DNA of 64,000 bases from NCBI RefSeq assembly GCF_014197755.1, contig NZ_JACIGE010000004.1, positions 235,477-299,476 of the forward strand. The letters are read 5' to 3'. Below the pieces are notes generated by a model. It was not told the origin of the DNA. It was given only the letters and a program-made list of their open reading frames with translations, and made no database searches. Shown in pieces: positions 56,271 through 64,000 of the stretch; positions within the stretch are counted from its first letter, which is position 1; every line of letters starts with the position of its first letter. The position numbers were made by a program, and so were the translations under genes. Source of the DNA: Rhodocyclus tenuis. Its GTDB lineage: Bacteria; Pseudomonadota; Gammaproteobacteria; Burkholderiales; Rhodocyclaceae.

Positions 56271-59200
56271 ATGAGAAAACTGCTCTGCCTGCTGCTGGTG
56301 TGCGCCACCGGCACCGCGTTTGCCGGCGTCAAGGAGGATGAAGACGCTGCCGCCCGTCGCGACATGCAGAAGGTTTTCGAGCGGGTGAAGGCCGCACAGG
56401 CGGAAAAGGCGCGGCGCGAAAACCTTTTGCCCTATCCCGATCCGCTTTTCGGCGAGGCATCGCTACGGCAGGGGCAGGAGTGGGTTTCGGACTGGAAGCA
56501 GCGTGAGAAGCGTGACTTCTCCGCGCTGCTCGCCAACAGCGAGGCCGATGTCCTGCTCGTTCCCTTTCAGGTTCAGGCCAGCGGCATCGAGCGCGCCAAC
56601 CGTTCGCTGATGACGGCAAGCCTGGCGCAGGCGCTCTCGGCTTCGGCAAAGCTGGTTGATCCTTATCTGGTGGCAGGCGCGCTGGGCGATGGCGAGCGCC
56701 GGCTCGACCGGCAGGAGGTGCTGCAGCTGGCCAGCCAGCTACGGGTGAAACGTATCGTCTGGGCTTATGCCGGCCACCGCTCTGAGCAGGGCAACCCGGC
56801 CGCCGACAAGCGGCTGCGCCTCTATTTCCAGATTCAGGAGCGCGGCCCGGCGGGGGTTTTCAGCGAGGGCGAGCCGCCTCCCGGCAAGGCGATCGAGACG
56901 CTGGAGTTTTCCGATCTCGATCCGCCGGTGGCGGTTTTCCGCAAGAATCTGCCGGCCATCGTCGGCGCGCTCGGTTATCAGTACAAGGCGCCGGCGACCG
57001 CGAAGGCCGATGCACTGAGCAAGGCTTTGCCGGCCAACCTGGCCGCGGCGGTGCAGCCGGCGTCGCTGAGCAATGCGGCGCAACAGCTGCAGCTGCTGGC
57101 CAGCCTGCTGCCGGGCGATGCCACGCGGCTGCGCGAACGGCTTTACGAGCGGTCCTTGCTGATCGCCTGGCAGCTGCCGGTCGGCGATGCCGCCACGCGC
57201 CTGCTGGCCGCACGCGCCTTGCACGGATTGCACATGCGTCCGGCGGCGCTGGCCGTGATCGGGCAGCCGGCCAGCGAAGAGGAGCGCGCGCTGCTCGCCG
57301 CCATCAACGGCAATCTGCCGGAGCTCGATGCCAGCGTGGCGAAGCTGCCGCTTTCGCCGCAGAAGGTGATGGCGGCGATTGACGCTACCGATATCCGCTA
57401 CGCCTACGAGAGCGATACGCCGAAGTCTGCCGCGGCGCGGGAGGCGCTGCTCGATGCGCTGCCCGCTGTCTGGCAGGGATTTCTGGCGCGGCGTTTTGCC
57501 GATGCCGACCCGACGCGCCTGCGCCGCTTCGGCAATTTCGAGCTGCTTGAGGCGCTGGGCAAGGAGTTTCCGTCCGCCGGCCCGGGCATACAGCAGAAGC
57601 TCCGCGGTCGCCAGATTGCCGGGCAGAGCGAGTCGGCCGATGTTGATCTGGCGATCGGTGCCTATCTGAACCCTGCTGTTGCCGGCAAATCGTCCACCGC
57701 TTGCTGCAGTGCCGCGGGCTGGCAGCCCGAGCGGCGCGATCTGCTCGATTTTCTGGTGCAGTCGGCGGTGGCGAACGTGCTCTACAACAGCTATCGCATG
57801 TCTGTCGTGCAGGGTCTCTACCCGCAGACACTGCAATATCTCAATGCCATCGATGGCGTTTTCGGAACGCAGCCCGAGATCATGGCGGCGCGGGCGCTGG
57901 CCGAGGAAAACCTTGCCGCAAGGGCTGAGGCCCCCGGCAGGGACAGGCTGCTGAATACGGCAAGACTCGATGCCGAGCGCGCGCGCTACTGGCAGACCGG
58001 CACCGAGCATGCGTGGGCTGACCGGCCAAACCATCTGGCGACGCCGTATTACAAGCGCAACGGGCAGGCGATGCCGGGGCATCTGGAGAACGCGCTTTCG
58101 GCGCTGGCGAATGCGAGTTACCAGACGAACACGCTGACGGCCAGCTTTTATCTGACGCCCCCGGCCGAGCGCGAAAAGCTCCTGGCGGAGACGGCCGGGC
58201 GCTTCGCTGGCGACAACACGCGGGCACTGCTGCAGGCCGATCTGTTGCAGGCGCAGGGCAGGGGCGAAGAAGCCAGGGTGTTGCTGCAGCAGGTGCTCAA
58301 GGAGCGGCCTTTGCAGCTGGCCGTCTACAAACGGCTGGGAACGATGCTGCTCGAGGAGGGCCGTTACGCCAAGGCGGCGAAGGCCTATGCGCAGTATCCG
58401 GGGCTGCAGGGCGATGCCGGCAACCCCTTGCTGGTCGATAACTACGCGCATCAGGTCGGCTCATTGTTCTTCTGGCGCGGCGAAACCGATCTGGCGAAAG
58501 ACTTTTACAAGGTGTCGGCGGAGCTCGCCACCGGCTCGGAGTCTTCGCTGACGAGTGCGGCGCGCAACGCAACGATCGATGGCGATTACGCGCAGGCGCT
58601 TGCGGCGCAGTTCAACGCGGCGCGTCGTTATGGCGACAGTTATCGCTACCGCGACTATTTCAGCCTGCTGCACATGCTTGGCGAGTCGGACGCGGCCTGG
58701 GATGGCTTCCAGTCGATGGGCGGGCGCTTTACTACGCCGCATCTCTGGGATTCGGCGCTGGTCGGCCATCGCCGTCAGGGGCGCGACGAAAAATGGCTGA
58801 TCGACTGGGCAAGGCAGGCCGGGCAGGGCGCCGGCGGGCGCGCGCAGCCGCTGGCGACGAGATTCCTGAGCATGGCGCTGGTGACCGACCGCATCCCGGA
58901 CAGGAACGCCGTGCGCGCGGTCGAGGCGATGAGCGGGAATCCGGCCGGGCACAGCCTGCAGGGGCGTTTTGTCGAGGCGTATGGCGCGCTCAAGCGCCAG
59001 GACTTCGTCGGCGCCTGGCAGGGCCTGGCCGAGGCCGGCAAGGCGGACAGACTGAGCGATGCCGACAACAGCTACGTGCTGCCGACCTTTGCCCTGGCGG
59101 CGGTCAAGGCCGGCAAGATGAAGGCGCTGCAGGATCTGCTGGTGGGCATTCCCGAAGAGCGCCGGAACATGGACTACTGGCTGGCGCAAAGCGTGCTCGC

Positions 59201-59603
59201 CGCCGCAGCCGGCAACGCCGATGCGCTGAAGTATTTCCGCCAGGCGCTGAATACGCGGGTGTTTACCGAGTTCCGGCCGATCGGCGTCGAGTATCAGTTT
59301 GCCGATGTTGCGCAGAGCGTTTTCGAGCTGACTGGCGATCGGCAGTTCAAAGCACTGGCGCTGCAGCTTGCCCGCTTCAACCAGAAAATTCAGCCCTGGG
59401 AAGCCTGGTCTTATGCCATCGAAGCGCGGCTGACCGATAATGGCGGGGAGCGCAAGGCGGCGCTGGTCAAGGCAGTCTATCTCGACAGGAAGTCGGAGCG
59501 CCTGTCACGATTGCCGCCGTCAGAGCTTGAGGAGGCGCTCAAGGCTGCCGGGAAAACGCCGCCGTTCAAGAGCGGGCCGGAAAATCTGGCCAGGGGAATC
59601 TGA
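56271..59603 (+). CDS. Large exported TPR-like protein of the polysaccharide locus (function unknown)
   Basis: 1110 aa with a signal peptide (LLCLLLVCATGTAFAG). The N-terminal 230 residues include DVLLVPFQVQASGIERANRS, a LAQALSASAKLVDPYLVAGA stretch and LASQLRVKRIVWAYAGH, which resembles FlgO/TolB-N-like domains. The remaining 850 residues are helical repeats (for example LLQADLLQAQGRGEEARVLL and RLGTMLLEEGRYAKAAKAYA near 650-700, typical TPR positions). A CC pair lies in KSSTACCSAAGW. No transmembrane segment after the signal peptide, so periplasmic or outer-membrane attached. Placed between ugd and a pyrophosphorylase; an export/assembly scaffold is a guess from location. Confidence 0.75.
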   Translation: MRKLLCLLLVCATGTAFAGVKEDEDAAARRDMQKVFERVKAAQAEKARRENLLPYPDPLFGEASLRQGQEWVSDWKQREKRDFSALLANSEADVLLVPFQVQASGIERANRSLMTASLAQALSASAKLVDPYLVAGALGDGERRLDRQEVLQLASQLRVKRIVWAYAGHRSEQGNPAADKRLRLYFQIQERGPAGVFSEGEPPPGKAIETLEFSDLDPPVAVFRKNLPAIVGALGYQYKAPATAKADALSKALPANLAAAVQPASLSNAAQQLQLLASLLPGDATRLRERLYERSLLIAWQLPVGDAATRLLAARALHGLHMRPAALAVIGQPASEEERALLAAINGNLPELDASVAKLPLSPQKVMAAIDATDIRYAYESDTPKSAAAREALLDALPAVWQGFLARRFADADPTRLRRFGNFELLEALGKEFPSAGPGIQQKLRGRQIAGQSESADVDLAIGAYLNPAVAGKSSTACCSAAGWQPERRDLLDFLVQSAVANVLYNSYRMSVVQGLYPQTLQYLNAIDGVFGTQPEIMAARALAEENLAARAEAPGRDRLLNTARLDAERARYWQTGTEHAWADRPNHLATPYYKRNGQAMPGHLENALSALANASYQTNTLTASFYLTPPAEREKLLAETAGRFAGDNTRALLQADLLQAQGRGEEARVLLQQVLKERPLQLAVYKRLGTMLLEEGRYAKAAKAYAQYPGLQGDAGNPLLVDNYAHQVGSLFFWRGETDLAKDFYKVSAELATGSESSLTSAARNATIDGDYAQALAAQFNAARRYGDSYRYRDYFSLLHMLGESDAAWDGFQSMGGRFTTPHLWDSALVGHRRQGRDEKWLIDWARQAGQGAGGRAQPLATRFLSMALVTDRIPDRNAVRAVEAMSGNPAGHSLQGRFVEAYGALKRQDFVGAWQGLAEAGKADRLSDADNSYVLPTFALAAVKAGKMKALQDLLVGIPEERRNMDYWLAQSVLAAAAGNADALKYFRQALNTRVFTEFRPIGVEYQFADVAQSVFELTGDRQFKALALQLARFNQKIQPWEAWSYAIEARLTDNGGERKAALVKAVYLDRKSERLSRLPPSELEEALKAAGKTPPFKSGPENLARGI

Positions 59604-59687
59604 CGCAGGGTTGGTCCTACAAGCGCTTCGATGACAAAGCAAAACCAGGTTCCGAGGCGCCTTGGTATTTCTATTTGGGGTTAACAA

Positions 59688-60791
59688 ATGGCAAAGGGAA
59701 TGATTCTGGCCGCAGGCCAGGGAACGCGGGTCCGGCCGCTGACGCAGGATCTGCCGAAGCCGATGGTGCCGATCCTCGGCAAACCGGTGATGGAGTACCT
59801 GATCGAGCATCTGGCGCGCTACGGCATCACCGAAATCATGATCAACGTGGCTTACCACCACCGCCGCATCGAGGAGTATTTCGGCGATGGTCACCGCTGG
59901 GGCGTCAGCATCGGCTACGCCTTCGAGGGCGTGCGCGAGCACGGCGACATCCTGCCGCGGCCCAAGGGCTCGGCGGGCGGCATGAAGGCGATCCAGGATT
60001 TCAGCGGCTTTTTCGACGAGACGACGCTGGTCATCTGCGGCGATGCCATCGTCGATCTGGACATCGGCGCGGCGCTGCACGAGCACAAGAGCAAGGGGGC
60101 GCTGGCCAGCGTGGTGGCGCTCGAGGTACCCGACGACCAGTTGCAGAACTACGGTGTTGTCGTTGCCGACGACGACGGCAAGGTGCAGTTCTTCCAGGAA
60201 AAGCCGACGCCGGCCGAGGCGAAGTCGAATTACGCCAGTACCGGCATCTATCTCTTTGAACCCGAGGTGCTCGATCTGGTGCCGTCGGGCGTCGAGTTCG
60301 ACATCGGCAGCCAGCTCTTCCCGCTGCTCGCCGAGAAGGGCTTGCCGTTCTACATGCAGAAGCGCTTCTTCAACTGGATCGACATCGGCCGCGTCAGCGA
60401 CTACTGGTCGGTGCTGCAGCGCGTGCTGCGCGGCGAGGTGGCCGAGATGCAGATGCCGGGCAAGGAAGTGAAGCCGGGCGTCTGGGTCGGGCCGAACACC
60501 TCGATCAGCTGGGAGGGCGCAACCATCGTCGGGCCGGTGTATATCGGCTCCAGCGTGCGCATCGAACCGGGCTGCACGGTAATCGGCCCGGCCTGGATCG
60601 GCCACGGCTGCCACCTGCGCCGCGGCGCGACGGTGGTACGCAGCATTCTCTTCGAATACACGCGCATCGCCGAAGCCATGGCCTTCTCCGAGATGATCGT
60701 TTCGCCGCGCTATTGCGTCGACCGCAACGGCAACACCAACTACATCGGCGACGACCGCTGCACGCTGCGCTGGGGGGATGCGCGGGGGTAG
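59688..60791 (+). CDS. Sugar-1-phosphate nucleotidyltransferase (mannose-1-phosphate guanylyltransferase-like)
   Basis: 367 aa. Nucleotidyltransferase signature GMILAAGQGTRVRPLTQDLP followed by KPMVPILGKPVMEY (residues 4-36), LVICGDAIVDLDIG near 114-127 with the metal-binding Asp, EKPTPAEAKSNYASTGIYLF near 172 and a C-terminal left-handed beta-helix (WVGPNTSISWEGATIVGPVY and following). GMPP-like rather than RmlA-like by the helix, but the nucleotide is not certain. With the phosphohexomutase at 62183 and gmd/fcl it would complete a GDP-fucose route. Confidence 0.82.
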   Translation: MAKGMILAAGQGTRVRPLTQDLPKPMVPILGKPVMEYLIEHLARYGITEIMINVAYHHRRIEEYFGDGHRWGVSIGYAFEGVREHGDILPRPKGSAGGMKAIQDFSGFFDETTLVICGDAIVDLDIGAALHEHKSKGALASVVALEVPDDQLQNYGVVVADDDGKVQFFQEKPTPAEAKSNYASTGIYLFEPEVLDLVPSGVEFDIGSQLFPLLAEKGLPFYMQKRFFNWIDIGRVSDYWSVLQRVLRGEVAEMQMPGKEVKPGVWVGPNTSISWEGATIVGPVYIGSSVRIEPGCTVIGPAWIGHGCHLRRGATVVRSILFEYTRIAEAMAFSEMIVSPRYCVDRNGNTNYIGDDRCTLRWGDARG

Positions 60792-60849
60792 CGGTGGTCG
60801 GCGTGCGCCCGATCGGCGTGGCGATCAGTTCGTTCGTGTGTACCGAGCA

Positions 60850-60878
60850 TTGCCACCAAGTTTTCGAGGGCATATATT
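60850..60878 (+). promoter_or_regulatory. Promoter of the AbiE-like module
   Basis: TTGCCA, exactly 17-bp spacer, TATATT, ending 36 bp before the ATG at 60914. Its -10 box overlaps the first bases of the palindrome that starts at 60876. Confidence 0.65.
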
Positions 60879-60899
60879 CGCTATTCGCGAATAGCGAAT
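60876..60899. promoter_or_regulatory. 24-bp perfect palindrome, likely autoregulatory operator
   Basis: Each arm is ATTCGCTATTCG or its exact reverse complement, with no spacer (60876-60887 and 60888-60899). It covers the -10 edge and the probable transcription start, 15 bp before the ATG of the winged-helix gene. Confidence 0.8.
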
Positions 60900-60913
60900 G
60901 AAAGGGTTGTGCA

Positions 60914-61459
60914 ATGGCCGGTGCAAAGTCGAATCCGCAAGTTGTCTTACGCCCGCAGGATCTGGTGGTATTGCTTCGTCTCGCCCTGGAGCGTGGCCCG
61001 GCGCCGACCTACGCCGCTCTCGCCAGCGAGCTGGGCATGACCGCATCGGAGGTGCATGGCGCCGTTGAGCGCGCGGTGGCGGCGCAGCTGGCGCAGAAGG
61101 ACGCGGGTGGCAAAGCGACGGTCATCCTTGGCGCTTTGCGCCTGTTTGTCCAGCATGGTGCGCGCTACTGTTTTCCTGCAGTTCGTGGCAGCTTGACGCG
61201 CGGTCTGCCGACCGGCTATGCCGCTCCGCCACTGAAGGATCAGATCGTGGCGGGTAATGATCCATTGCCGGTGTGGCCACACAAGAACGGAACTGTCCGC
61301 GGAATCGGCTTTTATCCGCTCTACCCGAGTGTGCCGGAAGCAGCAGGCCGAAACCCGGCCTTGTACGAGTTGCTGGCGCTGTTCGATGCAGTACGTGGCG
61401 GCAGCGCCCGCGAGCGCGCCCTGGCGATCGACCTGCTCGACAAGCGCTTGCAGGCATGA
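60914..61459 (+). CDS. Winged-helix protein, possible AbiEi-like antitoxin/repressor
   Basis: 181 aa. N-terminal winged helix-turn-helix: QDLVVLLRLALERGPAPTYA and LASELGMTASEVHGAVERAV (residues about 16-55). The C-terminal part (ARYCFPAVRGSLTRGLPTGY, then PVWPHKNGTVRGIGFYPLYP) is not recognised; it has no membrane segment. The downstream partner (4-nt overlap, ATGA) is a nucleotidyltransferase with the DXD signature of AbiEii-type toxins, and the upstream palindrome fits autoregulation by this protein. So a type IV toxin-antitoxin-like pair is the working reading, not proven. Confidence 0.65.
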   Translation: MAGAKSNPQVVLRPQDLVVLLRLALERGPAPTYAALASELGMTASEVHGAVERAVAAQLAQKDAGGKATVILGALRLFVQHGARYCFPAVRGSLTRGLPTGYAAPPLKDQIVAGNDPLPVWPHKNGTVRGIGFYPLYPSVPEAAGRNPALYELLALFDAVRGGSARERALAIDLLDKRLQA

Positions 61460-62166
61460 ACGCCAACGATCCCAACGTGGCTTTGCTGGAGCTTGTCGCG
61501 CAGCATCTCGGTGACGATCTGCGGGAACAGCTGGTTTTTGTCGGCGGCGCGGTGGCCGGGCTGTTGATTACTGACCCGGCAATGCCGGCCATAAGACCGA
61601 CCGAAGATGTCGATCTGATCTGCCAGGCCCTGGCGCTGAGCGATTACCACCATCTTGAAACGACGCTGCGAGCTCGCGGCTTCGTGCAGGACATGCGACC
61701 TGCCGCCCCGATCTGCCGTTGGCGCATTGGCGCCGTGGTAGTTGATGTGATGCCGACGCTGGAGCAGATTCTCGGCTTTGCCAACCGCTGGTATCCATTG
61801 GCCCTGGAGACTGCTGAGCCGGTTTCCCTGCCAGGTGGACACAAGATCCGTCTGATTGCGGCCCCGGTTTTTATCGCGACCAAGCTGGAAGCATTCGCGG
61901 GGCGAGGCCAGGGCGATTTTCTGTTCAGCCATGATCTGGGCGACCTGCTTGCCGTGATCGATGGCCGGGAATCGTTGCTGAATGAGTGTCGGAGCAGTTT
62001 GCCAGCACTTCGCAGCTATCTGAGCGAGCGAATTTCCGGATTGTTGGCGCAGCAAGCGTTCAGGGAGGCGTTGTCCGGTCATTTGCCCGCCGACGCGGCC
62101 AGTCAGGAGCGCTTGCCCCAACTGCTCGGCAAGTTGCAGGAATTGGCCCGGCTTTACCTGATCTGA
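61456..62166 (+). CDS. Nucleotidyltransferase, AbiEii-like
   Basis: 236 aa. GG-x-A motif FVGGAVAGLLITDP near residue 26, the D-x-D motif as RPTEDVDLICQALAL near 46-55, third acidic residue in GAVVVDVMPTLEQIL near 98 and APVFIATKLEAFAGRGQGDF near 140 with the Lys of the DNA-polymerase-beta-type fold, then HDLGDLLAVIDGRE. These match the nucleotidyltransferase AbiEii/AbiGii group. Coupled by 4 nt to the winged-helix gene. Lies between genes for sugar-nucleotide synthesis, so it seems inserted. Confidence 0.75.
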   Translation: MNANDPNVALLELVAQHLGDDLREQLVFVGGAVAGLLITDPAMPAIRPTEDVDLICQALALSDYHHLETTLRARGFVQDMRPAAPICRWRIGAVVVDVMPTLEQILGFANRWYPLALETAEPVSLPGGHKIRLIAAPVFIATKLEAFAGRGQGDFLFSHDLGDLLAVIDGRESLLNECRSSLPALRSYLSERISGLLAQQAFREALSGHLPADAASQERLPQLLGKLQELARLYLI

Positions 62167-62182
62167 CCCGAAAGGAATTCCC

Positions 62183-63646
62183 ATGCAGCAGTTGCAGCGC
62201 AAGGTGTCGATCGCCTCGTTGATGGACGCGAGCGGCGTGCGCTTTGGCACCAGTGGCGCGCGTGGCCTGGTGGCCGACATGACGAGCGAGGTGTGCTTCG
62301 CTTATACGGCGGCGTTTCTGCAGGTGATTGGCGCGAAGTCCGGGCGCGTGGCGCTGGCCATCGATCTGCGCCCGAGCAGTCCGCAGATCGCCGCGGCGTG
62401 CGCGGCGGCCATCGAGCGGCAGGGGCTGGTGGTCGATTATTGCGGTGCCATCCCGACGCCGGCGCTGGCTTTTCATGCGCAGTCGCAGGGCATTCCGGGG
62501 GTGATGGTCACCGGCAGCCATATCCCCTTTGACCGCAACGGCATCAAGTTCTATGGGCCTCTGGGCGAGATCAGCAAGGCCGACGAGGCCGGGATCAGCG
62601 CTGCCGTGGTGACATTGCCGGCGAGCGCATTGACCAGCGTTTTGCCGCCGCTGACGCGTAGCGCAGCCGGCCTGTATCTCGATCGCTACCGGCGCTTCTT
62701 CGCGCCGCAGTGCCTGGCGGGAATGCGCCTTGGCTTTTACGAGCATTCCAGCGTGGCGCGCGAGCTGCTGCACGAGCTGCTGGAATCGCTCGGCGCCGAG
62801 GTGATCTCGCTCGGGCGAACCGATGCCTTCGTGCCGATCGATACCGAAGCGGTGGCCGAAGCTGACGTGCAGCAGGCGCGGCGCTGGGCCGGCGAGCATG
62901 GCTTCGATGCCATCCTGTCGACCGACGGCGATGCCGACCGGCCGCTGCTCGGCGACGAGAACGGCGACTGGCTGCGCGGCGACATCGTCGGCATCCTCTG
63001 TGCGCAGGCGCTGGGCGCGCAGGCGGTGGTGAGTACGGTCAGCTGCAACACGGCGCTCGATATGTGCGGCGCTTTTCCGACGGTGCGGCGAACGCGCATC
63101 GGCTCGCCGTACGTGATCGCCGGCATCGAGGAGCTGCTGGCGGCGGGTGCGACGGGTGTTGTCGGTTTTGAGCCGAATGGCGGTTTTCTGGTTGGCAGTG
63201 CAATCAGCAAGGCCGGGCGAACGCTGGCGCCGCTGATGACGCGCGATGCGCTGTTACCAATCCTGTGTCTGCTGGTGCAGGCGAGGGAACGTGGCTGCCC
63301 GCTTTCGGCTCTGGCGCGCGGCCTGCCGCCACGCTTTACGGCGAGCGACCGCTTGCAGGACTTTCCGACCGAAACGAGCCGGCAGATCCTGGCCGGGCTG
63401 GCCGCCTCACGGCCGGCGATCGACGCCCTGCTCGGCGACTTTGCCGGCAAATCGGCAGCCATCGACACCACCGACGGGCTGCGCATCTTTCTCGACAACG
63501 GCGAAATCGTGCATTTCCGGCCTTCCGGCAACGCCCCCGAGTTGCGCTGCTATGCCGAATCGACGACGCAGGAGCGATCGGGACTGCTCGTTGCGGAAGC
63601 CTTGCGCCGGATGAAGATGCAGCTCGCGTCAGTGGCGCTCGCCTGA
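62183..63646 (+). CDS. Phosphomannomutase/phosphoglucomutase family enzyme
   Basis: 487 aa. FGTSGARGLVADM near residue 21, active-site phosphoserine motif VTGSHIPFDRNGIKFY near 109-124 (the family T-A-S-H-N-P appears here as T-G-S-H-I-P), metal-binding LSTDGDADRPLLGDENGDW near 250-268, sugar-binding GFEPNGGFLVGS near 329 (G-E-x-S-G in many homologues) and the phosphate site HFRPSGNAPELRCY near 450. All four functional segments are present. Substrate class (mannose- or glucose-phosphate) uncertain; its neighbour is a GMPP-like enzyme. Confidence 0.87.
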   Translation: MQQLQRKVSIASLMDASGVRFGTSGARGLVADMTSEVCFAYTAAFLQVIGAKSGRVALAIDLRPSSPQIAAACAAAIERQGLVVDYCGAIPTPALAFHAQSQGIPGVMVTGSHIPFDRNGIKFYGPLGEISKADEAGISAAVVTLPASALTSVLPPLTRSAAGLYLDRYRRFFAPQCLAGMRLGFYEHSSVARELLHELLESLGAEVISLGRTDAFVPIDTEAVAEADVQQARRWAGEHGFDAILSTDGDADRPLLGDENGDWLRGDIVGILCAQALGAQAVVSTVSCNTALDMCGAFPTVRRTRIGSPYVIAGIEELLAAGATGVVGFEPNGGFLVGSAISKAGRTLAPLMTRDALLPILCLLVQARERGCPLSALARGLPPRFTASDRLQDFPTETSRQILAGLAASRPAIDALLGDFAGKSAAIDTTDGLRIFLDNGEIVHFRPSGNAPELRCYAESTTQERSGLLVAEALRRMKMQLASVALA

Positions 63647-63937
63647 TCGGTTTCCACTGGCGCCGGCAGGCCGATCGCTTCGCTTGTTGGCTATCGCGGC
63701 TTGCCGAAAAGCGCGGTCAGCGGTGCGGCAGGATTTTCAGGTGGCAAGCGGCCGTTCTCAGAAAACAGGCGGACTTGTCTATAGTCCGTTCGGTACCGGG
63801 CTTGTCATTTTTTCGAAATGCCCGCTTTTTATGCTCCGGCGGCAGCGTCGTGGTGATCGGCAGCGGTGTTGATTCGAGCTTGCGCGCCTCTGCTTACGAC
63901 GATTCCGACGTCCCCCCGTTTTCAGTAGCAGCGAGCT
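63647..63937. other. Intergenic region after the phosphohexomutase
   Basis: About 290 bp. GATCGG/CCGATC arms at about 63646-63675 could form a hairpin, without a T-run. No gene recognised on either strand. Confidence 0.35.
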
Positions 63938-64000
63938 TTAGAGTCCGAGGCTAATGTAGCCGATTTCCGGATGAGTGATTCGGCATAGGCGGCAGGCGTC
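63938..64000 (-). CDS. Possible C-terminus of a minus-strand gene (partial)
   Basis: Minus strand reads DACRLCRITHPEIGYISLGL then TAA (stop at 63938-63940). The frame is open to the right edge. Twenty residues are too few to name; it may be a real gene end that continues beyond the window. Confidence 0.3.
   Translation of the reverse strand, partial: DACRLCRITHPEIGYISLGL

Noticed and set aside
56739..58451. 570-aa minus-strand frame
   Set aside because: Antisense of the large exported protein, which has the signal peptide and repeat periodicity.

Overview
This 64 kb, GC-rich, almost fully coding window looks chromosomal and comes from a betaproteobacterium, most likely of the Rhodocyclales. 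That placement is inferred from three things: the rne / rluC / sppA / maf / yceD-rpmF-plsX-fabHDG-acpP-fabF gene order, an EF-P with Arg32 next to its rhamnosyltransferase earP, and an Eps/exosortase-B polysaccharide locus of the type described in methylotrophic and Rhodocyclales betaproteobacteria. A cowN gene suggests a nitrogen fixer. I see no insertion sequence, prophage, CRISPR array or rRNA.

Region 1 (1-12.6 kb): the 5' end of rne on the minus strand, then rluC, a HAD phosphatase, a small Rieske protein and sppA, which overlap or nearly abut. A minus-strand pair follows (tetrapyrrole-methylase-type methyltransferase and Maf). Next is the fatty-acid block yceD-rpmF-plsX-fabH-fabD-fabG-acpP-fabF and a YgfX-like membrane protein whose start codon lies in a near-perfect inverted repeat.

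Region 2 (12.6-31.6 kb): nadB (minus); rpoE-rseC-degP-glutaredoxin, with no rseA or rseB between rpoE and rseC; lepA-lepB-DUF4845-rnc-era-recO; an uncharacterised 100-aa minus-strand gene; pdxJ-acpS-nagZ; cowN; earP-efp (minus), sharing a bidirectional terminator with cowN; uvrC-pgsA; and tRNA genes Gly(GCC), Cys(GCA), Gly(GCC) and, on the minus strand, Leu(TAA).

Region 3 (31.8-63.7 kb): a large extracellular-polysaccharide locus. It opens with a PEP-CTERM protein gene and the 3' remnant of a LuxR-type regulator (epsA). Then come epsB (initiating sugar-phosphate transferase), epsL, epsD, epsE, epsF, epsG, exosortase B and epsI. GDP-fucose genes (gmd, fcl), a flippase, a polymerase candidate, two GT2 enzymes, a secreted GH39-like hydrolase, a methyltransferase, three GT4 enzymes and a WecG/TagA-type transferase follow. 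The locus ends with ugd, a 1110-aa exported repeat protein, a sugar-nucleotide pyrophosphorylase and a phosphohexomutase. A two-gene AbiE-like (winged helix plus nucleotidyltransferase) module with a 24-bp perfect palindromic operator sits between those last two genes. Together the locus can be read as a Wzx/Wzy-type pathway making a polymer that may contain fucose and glucuronic acid.

Most notable points: (i) EpsG carries two 24-residue motifs separated by 5 residues, as in the MshEN c-di-GMP-binding domain, and has Arg for the Walker A Lys; (ii) epsA is reduced to its helix-turn-helix end; (iii) the AbiE-like module has a promoter overlapped by its palindrome; (iv) rpoE has no adjacent anti-sigma gene; (v) a C9 tract lies at codons 6-9 of epsL; (vi) the 1110-aa exported protein has no assigned role.
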